Positions 18,706-27,474 of a DNA stretch of 64,000 bases are shown one piece after another (within the stretch, counting starts at the first letter, position 1; every line of letters begins with the position of its first letter). A program made the translations under genes and the position numbers. The notes below the pieces were generated by a model. That model was not told the origin of the DNA. It saw only the letters and a program-made list of their open reading frames with translations, and made no database searches. This DNA comes from Lewinellaceae bacterium (GTDB taxonomy: Bacteria; Bacteroidota; Bacteroidia; Chitinophagales; Saprospiraceae): the NCBI GenBank assembly GCA_020636095.1, contig JACJYN010000008.1, positions 367,854-431,853 on the forward strand. The letters are read 5' to 3'.

Positions 18706-19978
18706 ATGAAAAATATCCTTCTTCTCGCAGCGCTCATCAGCGCAACTTTCACTCTACAGGCCCAATCGGTCAATGATGAAAACGACATGTGGGACTTTGC
18801 CCGCAACTTTATGAACGCTTACAATCAGGGAGATCACGAAGCCCTCCGGGGAATGTACCTGGACGACGCCGTCCGCATTGATGCAGAGGGCAGGGAAATC
18901 AAAGGTGCGGACAACATCGCCGCCTACTTCGCCGACCAGTTCGTGAAGAACAATGCCACGCTATTCATGCGGCAGCTGGGCGTCAACTGGTCGGACCGCG
19001 AGTACACCTGGGTAGCCAAAGGCACCTACGAGGTGAACGGGAAAAGCCAATGTGTATGACATTCCCATCCATTTCACTGTTGGTTACACCAATGCGATGA
19101 TAAAAGAAGACGGCCAATGGAAGATCGCCAAGTCCGTACATTACCCCCTGAAGCATGCCGACCCCAAGGTGGCCGCCAACATTGAGATGTACACCACGGC
19201 CTGGGATCGCATTGTGAACGAGGGCCGGCTGGACTTCTTCAACTCCGAATATTTCACCGAGGACGTGGTCATGCACGCCGAACCGGAAAATGTGGTTGGC
19301 ATCGAGGGCATGGCAGCATTTTACAAAAACTTCATCACGGGCTTTTCCGACATTGAATTCACCATCAACAACGTGTTCGGCGAGGGCGATCAGCTGGTCA
19401 AGCACTGGACCTTCAAGGGCACGCACACGGGCGACTTCTTCGGCATCCCGGCTACGGGCAACAAGGTCAGCCTCGACGGCAGCACCATCACCCGCATGAG
19501 CCCCGACGGCCGCATTGCCGAGGAGCGGGATTTTATGGACAATATGTCGCTGATGGCACAACTGGGCGTGGTGTCGTCGCCGGGGAATGTGGCGGTCGTG
19601 GACGGGCTGTACCAGTCATTTGCCAAGGGCGATGTACCTGCCGTACTGGCTGTCATGGACGCCAACATCGTGTGGAACGAGGCCGAGGGCTTCCCCTACG
19701 CCGACCAGAACCCGTACCAAGGCCCGGAAGCCGTGCTGAACGGCGTGTTCGCCCGCATTGGGGCGGAGTGGGAGTACTGGAACCTGACGGACATCCAACT
19801 CCACGACATGGCGGACAACAAAGTACTGGCCACCTTGCGGTACAAAGCGAAGCACAAGGCAACGGGCAAGACGATCGATTCACAAACAGCGCATTTGTGG
19901 ACACTGAAGGACGGTAAGATCACGGCCTTCCAGCAGTTTACGGATACGAAGCAGGCGGCGGAGGCCATCAATCAATAA
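18706..19978 (+). pseudogene. Secreted protein with three tandem SnoaL/NTF2-like domains, one frameshift
   Basis: ATG at 18706: signal peptide MKNILLLAALISATFTLQAQ. Three NTF2-like units follow: residues about 25-150 (ARNFMNAYNQGDHEALRGMY), 160-285 (WDRIVNEGRLDFFNSEYFTE) and 290-420 (LYQSFAKGDVPAVLAVMDAN). The frame slips by one base at GGGAAAAGCCAATG near 19045 (expected GGGAAGGCCAAT, GKANVYDIP). After repair about 424 aa. SnoaL-like domains bind small hydrophobic ligands or act as cyclases/isomerases; three in a row in a secreted protein is uncommon. A run of A beside an expected GGCC makes a sequence error plausible. Confidence 0.8.
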
Positions 19979-19996
19979 TTCAAAATATAAGTAGTC

Positions 19997-20240
19997 GGGC
20001 ATTTTTAGATTACGTTTCGTTCGCGAGAGGCTGTAGCCTCGATGCGGTATAACGGGTAATTCTCCGACTTGCGGATGCCGCTTACATTGATTGTTTATGC
20101 CAGTCGGAGACTGGCAAGTTGTACCACATCGCGTCACAGACGCTCGCGAACGAGGTTAAATTTGGATAAACTCGGGCGCCAATAGGACACGAGCGTAGCG
20201 ACTGATGTAATGAAATGGAATAAATTGGCGCCCGAGATCG
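19997..20240. repeat. Two adjacent palindromes in the spacer before the second barrel gene
   Basis: ATTACGTTTCGTTCGCGAG (20009-20027) is partly mirrored by CTCGCGAACGAGGTTAAAT (20143-20161). Next to it CTCGGGCGCCAAT (20171-20183) is exactly mirrored by ATTGGCGCCCGAG (20224-20236). No coding region is supported in 19979-20271. Confidence 0.55.
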
Positions 20241-20271
20241 GGTTGAAACAACCCAAATAACACCTAAAATC

Positions 20272-21025
20272 ATGAAACAATCATTCCATTTCCTGCTGAT
20301 CGCCGCCATCAGCCTGTTGTACACTTTCCACCTCTCCGCCCAGACGCAGGTGCGGGGCCGCATCCTTGAAGTAGCGGGCGCCCCCCTGGCCTTTGCGAAT
20401 ATCCTCCTGCTCGACACCGCCGACAGCAGCTTCGTGAAAGGGGAAATATCGGACGAGGACGGCACTTTTACCTTTGCCGGCCTTTCGCAAGGCAGTTACC
20501 GGTGTGAGGTCAGCATGGTGGGATATGCCAAACTATCCGTTGTCTTTCAATTGGCCGAACAGCCAGGCGTACTGTCGCTTGGCGACATCGTGATGGACGG
20601 CGGCAACGATCTGGCCGAAGTGGAAGTGGCCGCCGAAAAGGCCCTGCTGGAAGTGCGGGCCGATATGCTCGTATTCAACTTTTACACAGGGCAATTACCT
20701 GCGGTACCGCAACGGCCTGTCGCTCAACTACGGGAGCGAGCGCATCCGGGCTTCCCTGGAACTCTCCCGCTCGGAGGAAGATCACCTGGATAACTTTCTG
20801 GACACCAAAAACCAAAACGGCTTCGTGCTCGACTTCGACTCCGATGAGGTCAGGCGCCGCACAGGCTACAACGTGGCCGCCGGGCTGGAGGCCCAACTGG
20901 CCAAACGGCACAGCCTGGGCTTCACCGGGCGGGCCATTTTCAACCAGAACGACAACGTGCTGGAGAGCACCACGGGCATTACCCTCCCCGGCTCAACGGC
21001 CAAACCCGGCCTCCAAACATGCTCT
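20272..21025 (+). pseudogene. Internally deleted, 3'-truncated TonB-type barrel protein
   Basis: Starts MKQSFHFLLIAAISLLYTFH (signal) and a CarboxypepD_reg sandwich (VRGRILEVAGAPLAFANILL, GSYRCEVSMVGYAKL). At about 20680 it jumps from the pre-plug sequence (RADMLVFNF) straight into barrel strands read in another frame (GNYLRYRNGLSLNYGSERIR, RRTGYNVAAGLEAQLAKRHS). It then ends at 21000-21025 on the 25-bp tip of a family B element (complement of GAGCATGTTTGGAGGCCGGG). A large internal deletion plus an element-mediated end removal explain it. Intact relatives have 800-950 aa. Confidence 0.75.
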
Positions 21026-21350
21026 AAACAATACTATTTTCTTTACCTGAATTGTAACTATTCAGCATCATGGTGATTTAACCCCTGGCGCGAAATTTTG
21101 TAGGCTTTTTTTGCCGGAACCCCTTCTCATTCCCCTTGAAAGGGGAAGGTTTGCTTACAAAATTTCGCACCAGAGGCATCCATAGCCTTATGCTAAATAG
21201 TAACCCTGAATTTTCGAATTCATTTCGACTTTGACAAAATATATTCCATTTTCAAATGGGCTTAAGTCGATACTTTTGACTCCCGAATAAGCTTTGTGTT
21301 CTTTCTCGCGATAAACTTCTTGTCCTGAAGCGTTTATAATATAGTGGTAT
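21022..21350 (-). pseudogene. Short type IX sorting-domain-like reading frame split by a family A element
   Basis: ATG at 21350 reads MKYHYIINASGQEVYREKEH, then SIDLSPFENGIYFVKVEMNS, the shape of a Por secretion (T9SS) C-terminal domain. The element at 21054-21204 cuts it; removing it with one CCTGAATT copy gives NSKIQVKKIVLF, the usual K-rich end of such domains. The ATG overlaps the esterase stop, so it may once have been the 3' end of another gene or a tail fused by deletion. Confidence 0.5.
21054..21204. mobile_element. Miniature element, family A, copy 3 (151 bp)
   Basis: Same sequence as copies 1 and 2. Perfect 8-bp duplication CCTGAATT at 21046-21053 and 21205-21212. It interrupts a T9SS-type sorting-domain frame on the minus strand. 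Confidence 0.92.
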
Positions 21351-21351
21351 T

Positions 21352-22740
21352 TCATTCGCTCTTGTTTAAGCTTTCTATTTTCATTCTGGCGTGTTCATTC
21401 TCTGGATTGAGTTCAAGAGATTTTTCATAGTTTTCGATTGCTTTTTTAGGGTCTCCCAATGCTTCATAGGCCTCTCCCAGGCTATCATAAGCATTAAATG
21501 AATGGGGAAAATTTTCTGTATTCAGGATAAAGAATGCCAATGCCCCGGACTTATCGCTTTCATTTTTGCTTCGCAGCAGGTTATAGCCTATTCGGTTCAC
21601 AAGGTACTCGGGGGGGCTGAAATCCCAGGAAAGCCGCCGGGAAAGAGATTGGAAATGTTGAATCAGCTGCTCTTTACTGTCAATATTCCGATAGGAAATT
21701 CCATAGCCTTCAAAAATGGCTGAAATTCCATTATAGAAAGCAATTGGTGGGACAGAACCGTGGTTTTCATTCTCGAAATATTCCAGTTTGGCGGGAAACT
21801 CACCCTCACATTTACTATTCAATGCCTCGTATAACCTTACATGGCGATCCCGGTTTCTGATATTTCTTTTTCCCCAATTAGCCGTCGCGATGTAAATAAA
21901 CCTTTTAAAAGAATTAACCGTCACGGCATCTAATTTTTTGTCCATGGTTTCTGCATCCCATGTGCCAAAGCTTGGGTCAACGGCAATGAATGCGTTGAAA
22001 AGCGTCTCTTCTTTCATATAGGCATGAGTAGCCAGCAGGCCACCTAACGAATGTCCAAAAAGTATTCGATAAGGGACTGTTCTGTACTGCTGATCCAACT
22101 CAGGAATAAGTTCGTCTTCCAGAAAGCTAAGAAAGCTATCCCCACCGCCCGAATCATTTTCCCGCTTGGTAATAATTTTGTCAGGGGTAAAGTCTCGGCG
22201 CCGGTTGACGTTTTGAACAGCTACCACGATCATTTCCGGAATTCTCGTGTTCCCATTGTATCCAGCGCTCATATAGTTTACCATACCTGTTACATGCCTG
22301 AAATGTGCATGGCCATCAAGTACGATAAGCACCGGATATCGCTTATAGGATGATGCTTCGTCGCTGTATGATTCAGGAAGGCCAACCCAATATTCTCTGT
22401 CTTCGTTCAAAATACTGGAGTGGAGTATATGTTTCGTGCCGATGACAATCGGCTCGACATCTTGTGATCTTACCTGATGAATCCCGATTAGGAAAAAAAG
22501 TAGGACAATGATGTTTGGTTCTTTGGGTATCCGTCTAACGTTGGACAAAAGTTGCCGGGGTCGTGTACGTTGTACGGGATCCATCCGGCTGTCCAACGCT
22601 AGACGGGTAGCCGGTTCTTTGACAAATCCTGTGATCGAGAGACAGTTCCTCGTGCGAAACCCCTGCTCCTTCTTGTCGCATGGCTTCCGCACGAGGAACT
22701 GTCCACAGAATTTGTCAAAGAAGGTGATGTTTTTACTCAT
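21352..22740 (-). CDS. Secreted alpha/beta-hydrolase esterase (Fes/IroE/BesA-like) with TPR tail; N-terminus expanded by two inserted elements
   Basis: 462 aa. The hydrolase domain (about residues 95-340) shows YPVLIVLDGHAHFRHVTGMV, the nucleophile elbow FGHSLGGLLATHAY (Ser), and a late His in ENHGSVPP. This is the putative esterase family (PF00756) that includes siderophore esterases. The C-terminal 100 residues hold one to two TPR units (SFNAYDSLGEAYEALGDPKK). Residues 6-77 are encoded by two nested palindromic elements; without them the gene would read MSKNIIVLLFFLIGIHQVRS, a perfect signal peptide. With them, the signal segment sits at residues about 78-95. Both inserts preserve frame and contain no stop. 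Neighbour upstream is a propeller lipoprotein. Confidence 0.85.
   Translation of the reverse strand: MSKNITFFDKFCGQFLVRKPCDKKEQGFRTRNCLSITGFVKEPATRLALDSRMDPVQRTRPRQLLSNVRRIPKEPNIIVLLFFLIGIHQVRSQDVEPIVIGTKHILHSSILNEDREYWVGLPESYSDEASSYKRYPVLIVLDGHAHFRHVTGMVNYMSAGYNGNTRIPEMIVVAVQNVNRRRDFTPDKIITKRENDSGGGDSFLSFLEDELIPELDQQYRTVPYRILFGHSLGGLLATHAYMKEETLFNAFIAVDPSFGTWDAETMDKKLDAVTVNSFKRFIYIATANWGKRNIRNRDRHVRLYEALNSKCEGEFPAKLEYFENENHGSVPPIAFYNGISAIFEGYGISYRNIDSKEQLIQHFQSLSRRLSWDFSPPEYLVNRIGYNLLRSKNESDKSGALAFFILNTENFPHSFNAYDSLGEAYEALGDPKKAIENYEKSLELNPENEHARMKIESLNKSE
22517..22724. mobile_element. Two nested palindromic elements in codon 5-6 of the esterase gene
   Basis: Outer element: minus-strand ends CCTTCTTTGACAAATTCTGT and GTCAAAGAACC, flanked by the 8-bp duplication AAACATCA (minus strand; 22725-22732 and 22509-22516). 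Inner element 22526-22612 (87 bp, arms GTCTAACGTTGGACA and TGTCCAACGCTAGAC) is flanked by 9-bp repeats GGTTCTTTG (22517-22525 and 22613-22621), i.e. it landed in the tip of the outer one. Total addition is 216 bp = 72 codons; outer alone adds 120 and inner alone 96, both multiples of three. Confidence 0.85.
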
Positions 22741-22768
22741 TTTGTAGTTTTAGCGTTAAATTCTCCTC

Positions 22769-23863
22769 TCAGTTTATTTTAAACTTCTCAAAAGCCCTGC
22801 CATTGAATGTATACGCGCCGTCCTCCTGTGTTCCGATCCAGATCCTACCCCGGTTGTCCTTGTAGATAGAGGAAAGCAGGACGTCCCGTTCGCCATCTTT
22901 TACGGGGTAGTGGGTGAGCCTTTCTCCATCATTCCGCCAGACTCCGTTGTCGAAGGTCACCATCCACAAGTCGCCGTTATCGCCGGTTACCATGGACAAA
23001 AAATAAAGGGCTTCTTTTCCTTGGTTTTCTATGCCGGCCTCCCGTTGGTAGTTGATCGGGCTGAGCCCCGCGCGCTCTGTACTATCGGGCAGTATCCTGT
23101 ACTTGAAATTGGTATTACAGATCCAGAAATATCCGTCCTTATCTTCTGCGAACGAACGAATGCCAAAAGCGCCGCCCCCTGGCGTTTCGGTCAGATGCCA
23201 TTCATACATCCAGCTCACCTTTTTTCCGTCGAAGCGATACAGGCCCAGGCTGGACGTGCCAAACCACATATTTCCGCCCCTGTCCCTGTAGATGGAGTAA
23301 ATGCCGTAAGGGCTATAGGAAACATTCGGGTATTTGGCACGGAATTCCTCTTCCATCTCGTTTTTTGGAAATTTCAGGTGGTATAAATTTTTTCCGTCGA
23401 ACCGATACGGCCCGTTGGCGTCCCATCCCATCCTGAACCACAGGTCATCCGGCCCGGATGTCCATTCATTCTTTGCCTCATCACTTTCTACCACTTCTAA
23501 TGTTGAAAATCGCCGCCCGTCAAACCGGCATACGCCTTCCGGCGTGTCAAAATAGAGGTTCCCCAGTTGGTCTTCCTGGGCGCTTAAAACAGCGTAGCCG
23601 CAAAGCCCGTCTTCCGCAGTAAAAAGGACGAGGCTTTTTCCGTCGTATTTATAGACCCCTTTGTCCTTACTGCCAAACCAGTAGTTGTCGTACCTGTCCT
23701 GAAAGATCAGGTTGGCTTTGGGGCCGAGTTCGGCGACTGCCCTGCCAGCCGGCCCTTTTTCCGCTTGGGTCGGTGGAGAACTGGCAGGGCCTTGCCCGTT
23801 GCAGGCGGAGCAGGCCATCAGGAGGCTGAGAAGCAGGGATGGGATAAGGGGAATGTTGATCAA
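22769..23863 (-). CDS. Beta-propeller lipoprotein (two-component regulator propeller repeats), copy A
   Basis: 364 aa. The start MINIPLIPSLLLSLLMACSA has a lipobox (LMAC). The mature part is a stand-alone Reg_prop beta-propeller: repeated units such as LIFQDRYDNYWFGSKDKGVY, GNLYFDTPEGVCRFDGRRFS, NMWFGTSSLGLYRFDGKKVS and GRIWIGTQEDGAYTFNGRAF. No membrane helix, kinase or DNA-binding domain follows, so it is a sensor-type domain without an output and may bind a ligand or protein in the envelope. A second, damaged copy lies at 43155-44225. It is 29 bp upstream of the esterase and likely in one unit with it. Confidence 0.85.
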   Translation of the reverse strand: MINIPLIPSLLLSLLMACSACNGQGPASSPPTQAEKGPAGRAVAELGPKANLIFQDRYDNYWFGSKDKGVYKYDGKSLVLFTAEDGLCGYAVLSAQEDQLGNLYFDTPEGVCRFDGRRFSTLEVVESDEAKNEWTSGPDDLWFRMGWDANGPYRFDGKNLYHLKFPKNEMEEEFRAKYPNVSYSPYGIYSIYRDRGGNMWFGTSSLGLYRFDGKKVSWMYEWHLTETPGGGAFGIRSFAEDKDGYFWICNTNFKYRILPDSTERAGLSPINYQREAGIENQGKEALYFLSMVTGDNGDLWMVTFDNGVWRNDGERLTHYPVKDGERDVLLSSIYKDNRGRIWIGTQEDGAYTFNGRAFEKFKIN

Positions 23864-24154
23864 TGATATTCTGTTTTATGGGGGTTGAAGTTAAGGGATA
23901 ATTTGAAAACTTAAATGAGACATGCTCTTAGAACTGCAGCGGTAGCTGATCAGCCCCTTTTGCCCGCTATCGCTCGATATTCCTTTCGATCTTTTCCCGC
24001 AGTTGAATCAACTTTTCTTCGGTTTGCGCATAAAAGCCCAGGATGAAATGCCGGTTCATTTGTATCTTCCATATAAAGCTCAGCAGTATGTTTTTTTCCG
24101 CACCTAATCTGCTCCAGTTCGTCTTTTTCACGTGTTCGTTTTTTCTGACAGCAT
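23864..24154. other. Spacer with a short C-terminal gene remnant and a family B tip
   Basis: CATGCTCTTA at 23923-23932 is a family B end without a partner. On the minus strand at about 23976-24065 a 30-codon frame MNRHFILGFYAQTEEKLIQL ... IERNIER looks like the tail of a helical protein. No complete gene. Confidence 0.4.
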
Positions 24155-24550
24155 TTATTGCTCCTGCACCAACTGGATATTATTTCCGCACGTATCATTG
24201 AATAAGGCAACTATGACTGTTCCCATTTCTGTGGGGCCCATACTGAATTCGACCCCTAATTTTGTGAGCCGTTCAAATTCTTCCTGAATGTCATCAACAT
24301 AAAATTGGGTGTACGGAATGCCTGCTTTCATCAAAGCATCCTGATAAACTTTGGAGGGCTCGAAGTGAACGGGCGCCGGTTCAAGCAACAATTCCGGGCC
24401 GTCTTGTTCCTCCTGAGCAACGACGGTTAACCACCGATTTCCTTCCCCCAGTGGAATGTCCGTTTTTTTGACGAACCCCAAAACACCGGTGTAAAATTCT
24501 AGCGCCTTTTGTTGGTCCTTTACAGGAATACTGACTAATCTGATTCTCAC
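24155..24550 (-). CDS. VOC/glyoxalase-superfamily protein
   Basis: 131 aa, intact. RLVSIPVKDQQKALEFYTGV is the first beta-alpha-beta-beta-beta module opening, with FYVDDIQEEFERLTKLGVEF as the second. The likely metal-ligand positions (H/Q/E) are not all present: ELLLEPAP and NNIQLVQEQ supply candidate Glu/Gln, but the first His is absent. Members of this DUF include extradiol-dioxygenase-like and resistance proteins; the reaction is unknown. Confidence 0.85.
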   Translation of the reverse strand: MRIRLVSIPVKDQQKALEFYTGVLGFVKKTDIPLGEGNRWLTVVAQEEQDGPELLLEPAPVHFEPSKVYQDALMKAGIPYTQFYVDDIQEEFERLTKLGVEFSMGPTEMGTVIVALFNDTCGNNIQLVQEQ

Positions 24551-24660
24551 AATTTAAAATTTAAATATAGGAAATAAGTAAAATGCAAATTTGCTGCGGT
24601 TATTTTGCTCACATTCGAGTTCTGCCCGCAGTGGCTGCAATATTGGCCTTCAAACATCTC

Positions 24661-24900
24661 TTAGTTTTCCATCAGCGTTAACGCCCAGTTATAAAAGGTG
24701 TCATCTTTATTCAAATGAATAAGCGTCAGGCCAATGGTGTCGTAAAATCCGTGCGCAAAGACCAGCAACGCGAGGTTTGTCCTGTTCAGAGCGAATGCAA
24801 TGAAGAAAAAGGTGCTTGCCAGCCCGACGGCAACCATTCCAGCCACGCCCTGATAATTGTGAGATACTCCGAAATAGATAGAAAGCAGAATGTTTGTTTT
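24661..24900 (-). pseudogene. C-terminal fragment of a CPBP-family membrane protease
   Basis: Reads YFGVSHNYQGVAGMVAVGLA, FFIAFALNRTNLALLVFAHG, FYDTIGLTLIHLNKD. F-x-x-S-H-N and A-H-G-F-Y-D are the third and fourth motifs of the CPBP (Abi) intramembrane metalloprotease family. The first ~150 residues, including the EExxR motif, are missing: before 24900 the sequence changes abruptly. CAAACATCTCTTA at 24647-24659, just past its stop, resembles a family B tip. Confidence 0.7.
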
Positions 24901-24942
24901 TCATGTTATGGGTTTCATGATCGGTTTTTAGTTGTTTTACCC

Positions 24943-25272
24943 TCACTCCTCCGGTACCGACACCACCTCCACCGTCACCGGACGGTCGGGCAGGAAGTAG
25001 GCTTTTTCACTGCTGCAGGCATGCACCTTATCGCCCATCCTGCTGAGGTCGTAGGAGCCCTCCGGGATGTTCAGGCCCTCTTTGGCGATGGGGATGCTGG
25101 CCTCCCAGTCGAAGACCAGGATAGTAAAGGCGCCGGCAATCTCATAGGTATACCCATATCCGATGATCGTCGCCGAATCTTCGGTAACTACCAGTTGCAT
25201 TTCAGCCCAGGTGTTGATTAGTTTGTAGAAGCCGTCGGCTTCGAGCTGCATTTTTTGGAATGCGAATTTCAT
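24943..25272 (-). CDS. Hypothetical protein, 109 aa
   Basis: I choose the ATG at 25272 (MKFAFQKMQLEADGFYKLIN) because the upstream open frame reads through a common non-coding repeat (TTTTGCCACAAAGACGCGAAG). The protein is small and acidic with a hydrophobic core (YEIAGAFTILVFDWEASI) and no known motif. It could be a stress- or lipid-binding protein, but nothing supports a firm call. Confidence 0.6.
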   Translation of the reverse strand: MKFAFQKMQLEADGFYKLINTWAEMQLVVTEDSATIIGYGYTYEIAGAFTILVFDWEASIPIAKEGLNIPEGSYDLSRMGDKVHACSSEKAYFLPDRPVTVEVVSVPEE

Positions 25273-25372
25273 GATCGTATTGATGTTCTTTTTGCCACAA
25301 AGACGCGAAGGCACGAAGAACTCACTAAGAGCGTATTGGGCCAACGGCGATTAATAGTGGGCTGTACAAGAC

Positions 25373-25590
25373 TTATCTATTAGAAGGGGCATTCCTCACC
25401 AGTAGATCACATACATCCACCTCCAGCAGTTCCGCGATCCGGAAGAGCACTTCGACCGGAGGCTGCATGTCATTGGTACACCAGCGGGAAATCGTGGACC
25501 GGTCCCTGCCGACTTCCTTGGCAAGCATTTGGCTGTTTTTCCTTTGTCGGCAAGCACACTATGTCTCTTCCCAAGAGACGAATAATGTTG
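25373..25590 (-). pseudogene. XRE-type helix-turn-helix regulator, 5' part out of frame
   Basis: The last 55 codons read QMLAKEVGRDRSTISRWCTN then QPPVEVLFRIAELLEVDVCD, a typical XRE/lambda-repressor HTH with the recognition helix DRSTISRW. The front (VLADKGKT) is in a neighbouring frame, so one or two single-base lesions lie at about 25530-25545. Such small regulators often control defence operons; the damaged type I operon begins 3 kb away on the same strand. Confidence 0.65.
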
Positions 25591-25647
25591 TTAACTTTGT
25601 AGAACGAGCCTTTAAATCGATACGCCAATGAACAGTACCGCTACCAA

Positions 25648-25857
25648 TTGATAAACATCGCCAAACAAATTGCCGCCAACCCATTCGTGAAAATTCCCTG
25701 CCCGAATTGCGGCGCCGGCTATCTGCAAATCCTCATCGCCCCCTGGAAACCCAATGAGGAGCCGCCGAAAGTGGATGTCCACCTGATCTGCGAACACTGC
25801 GGGGCGCGGAATACGATCACAAAGGAGGCGGAGGTGGTGGAGAAGATTGCCGAATAG
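25648..25857 (+). CDS. Small double-CxxC zinc-ribbon protein
   Basis: 69 aa from a TTG start; the frame is open back to about 25600 and has no ATG. CPNCGAGYL and CEHCGARN give two CxxC knuckles 30 residues apart, so a zinc ribbon is likely. Such proteins are common RNA- or protein-binding adaptors. It is a convergent neighbour of hsdM (33 bp between stops). Confidence 0.6.
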   Translation: MINIAKQIAANPFVKIPCPNCGAGYLQILIAPWKPNEEPPKVDVHLICEHCGARNTITKEAEVVEKIAE

Positions 25858-25889
25858 CTTTTTTTATATCGCCTTCAACCCCAACTCTT

Positions 25890-27474
25890 TCAAAATTCAT
25901 TGTGCTCATCCGTATGCGTTTGGATGCGTTCATTGATCGAAGCCAAACGCTCATTCACTTCATTCAAGTCAATTTTCTTTTCGGGTTCTGCGGTACTTAC
26001 ATACCTTGAAATGTTCAGGTTGTAGCCATTATCTTCGATCTCTTCCATGGACACGCTGCGAGCATACCGCTCAATCGGTTCTTTAGGGCGGTTCCTGTAA
26101 GTTTTAACGATCCTTTCAATGTCTTTATCCCGAAGGTGGTTTTGACGTTTTCCCTTTTTAAAGTTTTCTTCCGCGCTCGCATTAATAAAGAGCACATCAT
26201 CTTCCTTTTTGCACTTCTTCAACACCAGGATACAAACGGGAATGCCGGTAGAGTAAAACAGGTTGGAGGGCAAGCCAATGACGGTATCGATATTGTTGTC
26301 CTTCAAAAGCTTGGTGCGAATGCGTTCTTCCGCTCCGCCGCGGAACAAAACGCCGTGCGGCAGGATGATGGCCATCGTGCCGTCATTGCTCAAAAAATGA
26401 AAGCCGTGCAGCAAGAACGCAAAGTCGGCTGCCGATTTTGGCGCCAGCCCGTAACTCTTGAATCGGAAATCCTCCGCCAATGTCTCGTTGGGGTCCCAGC
26501 GCAAGCTGAAAGGTGGATTGGCGACGATGGCGTCAAACTCCGTTTTCCTGGTGGATTCATCTCGTTTAAAATATTCCATTGATTTTTAAGGTGTCGCCGT
26601 GGAATATCTCAAACTCGGTGTCTTTCATGCCGTGCAGGAGCATGTTCATTCGGTAGGTTGTAGGTGGTGATGTTGTTTTCCTGGTAATAAATTTTGCCAA
26701 TGCTTCCGCCGCTTTCTTTGATCCGCTTTCTGACATTCAGCAGCAAGGAACCGGAGCCACAGGCAAAGTCCAGCACCTTATTCAGCTTGGGCTTTGGCCC
26801 GCTGGTGGGGTCCTGGCAGTCTAATATGACGATCCGGGAAAGAATGGTGGAGATCTGCTGAGGGGTGTAAACTCCCCCTGCCTTTTGCCGGAACCCGCCG
26901 CAAACTGGTAATCAGGTATTCGTAGGCATCGCCCAGGGGTGTCGGTATCGGTGGAAAAGTCAGCAATGCCTTCGGCAATTTTCTGGATGATGGTGCATAG
27001 CTTTTTGTTTCTTTCGGCGGGGTTTTTTCCCAGCTTTTCGGAGTTCAGGTTGATCTCGGAGAACAAGCCCTGAAAAGAATTGTCAAACGATTCATTCTCG
27101 ATGTAGCGAAAGCCTGCCTCCAGGGTAACCAAAAGATCGTTATCCTGGGTGCGCGCCAGTTCAGAGATGTTGCTCCACAGGTGCTGCGGTTTGACCACAT
27201 AATGCACCTTCCTGCGCATCTGCTTTTCAAACATGGGCACATCTTCCTCATTTTCGGCATACCAGATGGCCAGAGGCATGCGCCCGCCTGCCAGCTCCGG
27301 ATAATCTGAACCCAGTTCTTTCTTAGCCGCTTCTTCGTAGTTGTGCGATAGGTATTTTAAAAACAAAAACGAAAGCATATAGTCGCGGAAATCATCCGCA
27401 TTCATCGCGCCACGCAGTTGGTCCGCTATCGCCCAAAGGGTTTTGCCCAGTTGTTGTTGGTCTTTTTGTGTCAT
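25890..27474 (-). pseudogene. hsdM: Type I restriction-modification methyltransferase HsdM, apparent frameshifts
   Basis: ATG at 27474 (MTQKDQQQLGKTLWAIADQL), followed by the HsdM N-domain (MNADDFRDYMLSFLFLKYLS). SAM-binding motif I reads VLDFACGSGSLLLNVRKRI near 26750 and the catalytic NPPF motif IVANPPFSL is near 26530. The end KKIDLNEVNERLASINERIQ is normal. Three breaks: at 26906-26911 (ATTACCAGTTTGC, where the conserved I-G-Q-F demands ATTGGCCAG), at 26650-26656 (CTACCGAATGAAC, where N-L-A-R-M-N demands CTGGCCCGAATG), and at a run of A near 26580. Two of three are at an expected GGCC, so the gene may be whole in the organism. Confidence 0.9.

Noticed and set aside
25273..25344. Longer start for the 109-aa protein
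   Set aside because: The extra residues are translated from a common non-coding repeat (TTTGCCACAAAGACGCG).
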